A stretch of DNA of 14,974 bases from Maritimibacter sp. (GTDB taxonomy: Bacteria; Pseudomonadota; Alphaproteobacteria; Rhodobacterales; Rhodobacteraceae). The stretch lies in NCBI GenBank assembly GCA_020441225.1, contig JAGRMP010000133.1, positions 211 to 15,184 on the forward strand. Reading direction: 5' to 3'. This document shows, one piece after another, positions 14,662 through 14,974 of the stretch (the first letter of the stretch is position 1; each line of letters begins with the position of its first letter). Below the pieces are notes generated by a model, which saw only the letters and a program-made list of their open reading frames with translations, made no database searches and was not told the DNA's origin. Position numbers and translations under genes: made by a program.

Positions 14662-14683
14662 CCCGCCGGCCCGGGCCGGTGGG
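14662..14683. terminator. 22-bp inverted repeat downstream of the Anbu gene, possible terminator
   Basis: A CCGGCCCGGGCCGG perfect palindrome (14666-14679) is extended by CCC/GGG arms across one G:T position. It lies 15-37 bp after the Anbu stop on the minus strand. There is no T run after it, so intrinsic termination is uncertain. Confidence 0.35.
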
Positions 14684-14698
14684 CGATGGGCGCGCGGG

Positions 14699-14974
14699 TC
14701 AGACCACGGTGATCTGGTTCATGTCCTGGAAGGCGTTTCTGAGCGCGTTGGACCAGGCCTCCGACAGGGCGAGATAGTTGGGGTCGTGATCCTCGATCCG
14801 CACCTGGCGCGCAAAGCACAGCTGGTTTGCGTTGATGACCGCGAGGTCGAGGGGCATCCCGACCGAGAGATTGGAGCGGATGGTGGAATCCATCGAGAGC
14901 AGCGCGGCGGTCACGCAGACGTCGACCGGGGTGTCGACCCCGATCACCCGGTCGAGGATCGGCTTGCCGTACTT
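14699..14974 (-). CDS. Proteasome-type protease Anbu (BPH), C-terminal part, truncated by window edge
   Basis: The last 91 residues of an Ntn-hydrolase of the Anbu family (ancestral beta subunit, COG3484-type), a proteasome/HslV-like self-assembling protein in the cytoplasm. The frame enters from the right edge as KYGKPILDRVI. It continues with ALLSMDSTIRSNLSVGMPLDL, both strongly characteristic of the C-terminal half of Anbu, and ends in a helix and FQDMNQITVV. The catalytic N-terminal threonine and most of the fold are outside the window. The GTG at 14947 is an internal codon. In other proteobacteria Anbu is often found with transglutaminase-like, alpha-E and ATP-grasp genes; if present here they lie beyond the right edge. 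It is upstream of the TRAP operon on the same strand, but separated by about 180 bp with an inverted repeat and a candidate promoter, so probably a separate unit. Confidence 0.88.
   Translation of the reverse strand, partial: KYGKPILDRVIGVDTPVDVCVTAALLSMDSTIRSNLSVGMPLDLAVINANQLCFARQVRIEDHDPNYLALSEAWSNALRNAFQDMNQITVV

Noticed and set aside
14446..14777. Small plus-strand open frames in the gap between the TRAP and Anbu genes
   Set aside because: No ribosome-binding sites or family resemblance. They overlap the binding-protein signal peptide, the candidate promoter and the Anbu C-terminus on the other strand.

Overview
The window is GC-rich (roughly 70% by eye) and densely coded. It looks like chromosomal DNA of an alphaproteobacterium, most likely Rhodobacterales/Rhodobacteraceae. 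The clues are an omega-transaminase fragment of the type known from Ruegeria/Silicibacter, a split pqiA in a pqiAA'BC operon, a TAXI-type TRAP transporter, an Anbu proteasome-like protease and a short RTX protein. There is no rRNA, tRNA, CRISPR array, transposase or phage gene. The placement is inferred from gene content, not from a marker gene.

Layout, left to right. (1) 3-497 (+): C-terminal part of a class III omega-aminotransferase, cut by the window edge. (2) 569-3387 (-): a two-gene glycosylation operon, a DPM1/GtrB-like GT2 enzyme (2434-3387) translationally coupled by ATGA to a GT39/ArnT-like integral membrane glycosyltransferase (569-2437). (3) 3388-3836: a non-coding divergent region with five tandem copies of a 13-bp repeat. 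(4) 3837-7714 (+): a four-gene operon with two half-size PqiA proteins, PqiB (three MCE domains and a long helical tail) and the PqiC lipoprotein. This is a predicted lipid-transport bridge between inner and outer membrane. (5) 7791-8537 (-): a TSUP (TauE/SafE) permease with a GTG start. (6) 8538-8886: a non-coding gap with two short-period repeat arrays. (7) 8887-9903 (-): a secreted RTX calcium-binding protein. (8) 10224-11738 (+): a stand-alone AMP-binding ligase, divergent from the RTX gene. (9) 11744-14514 (-): a TAXI-TRAP transporter. The permease is intact, but the solute-binding protein gene is broken by five single-base frameshifts clustered in about 280 bp. (10) 14699-14974 (-): the C-terminus of Anbu, cut by the window edge.

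How the genes work together. The two glycosyltransferases form a lipid-linked sugar route: the GT2 enzyme loads a sugar onto polyprenyl phosphate and the GT39 enzyme uses it on the periplasmic side. PqiA/A'/B/C form one envelope machine. The TRAP binding protein and permease form one importer. The TSUP permease, RTX protein, AMP ligase, aminotransferase and Anbu show no obvious functional link to their neighbours.

I found no clearly new multi-gene system. The items most worth a second look are the frameshift cluster in the TRAP binding protein, the three intergenic arrays with 12-13 bp period, the split pqiA with extended PqiB, and the ligase with altered A8 hinge residues.
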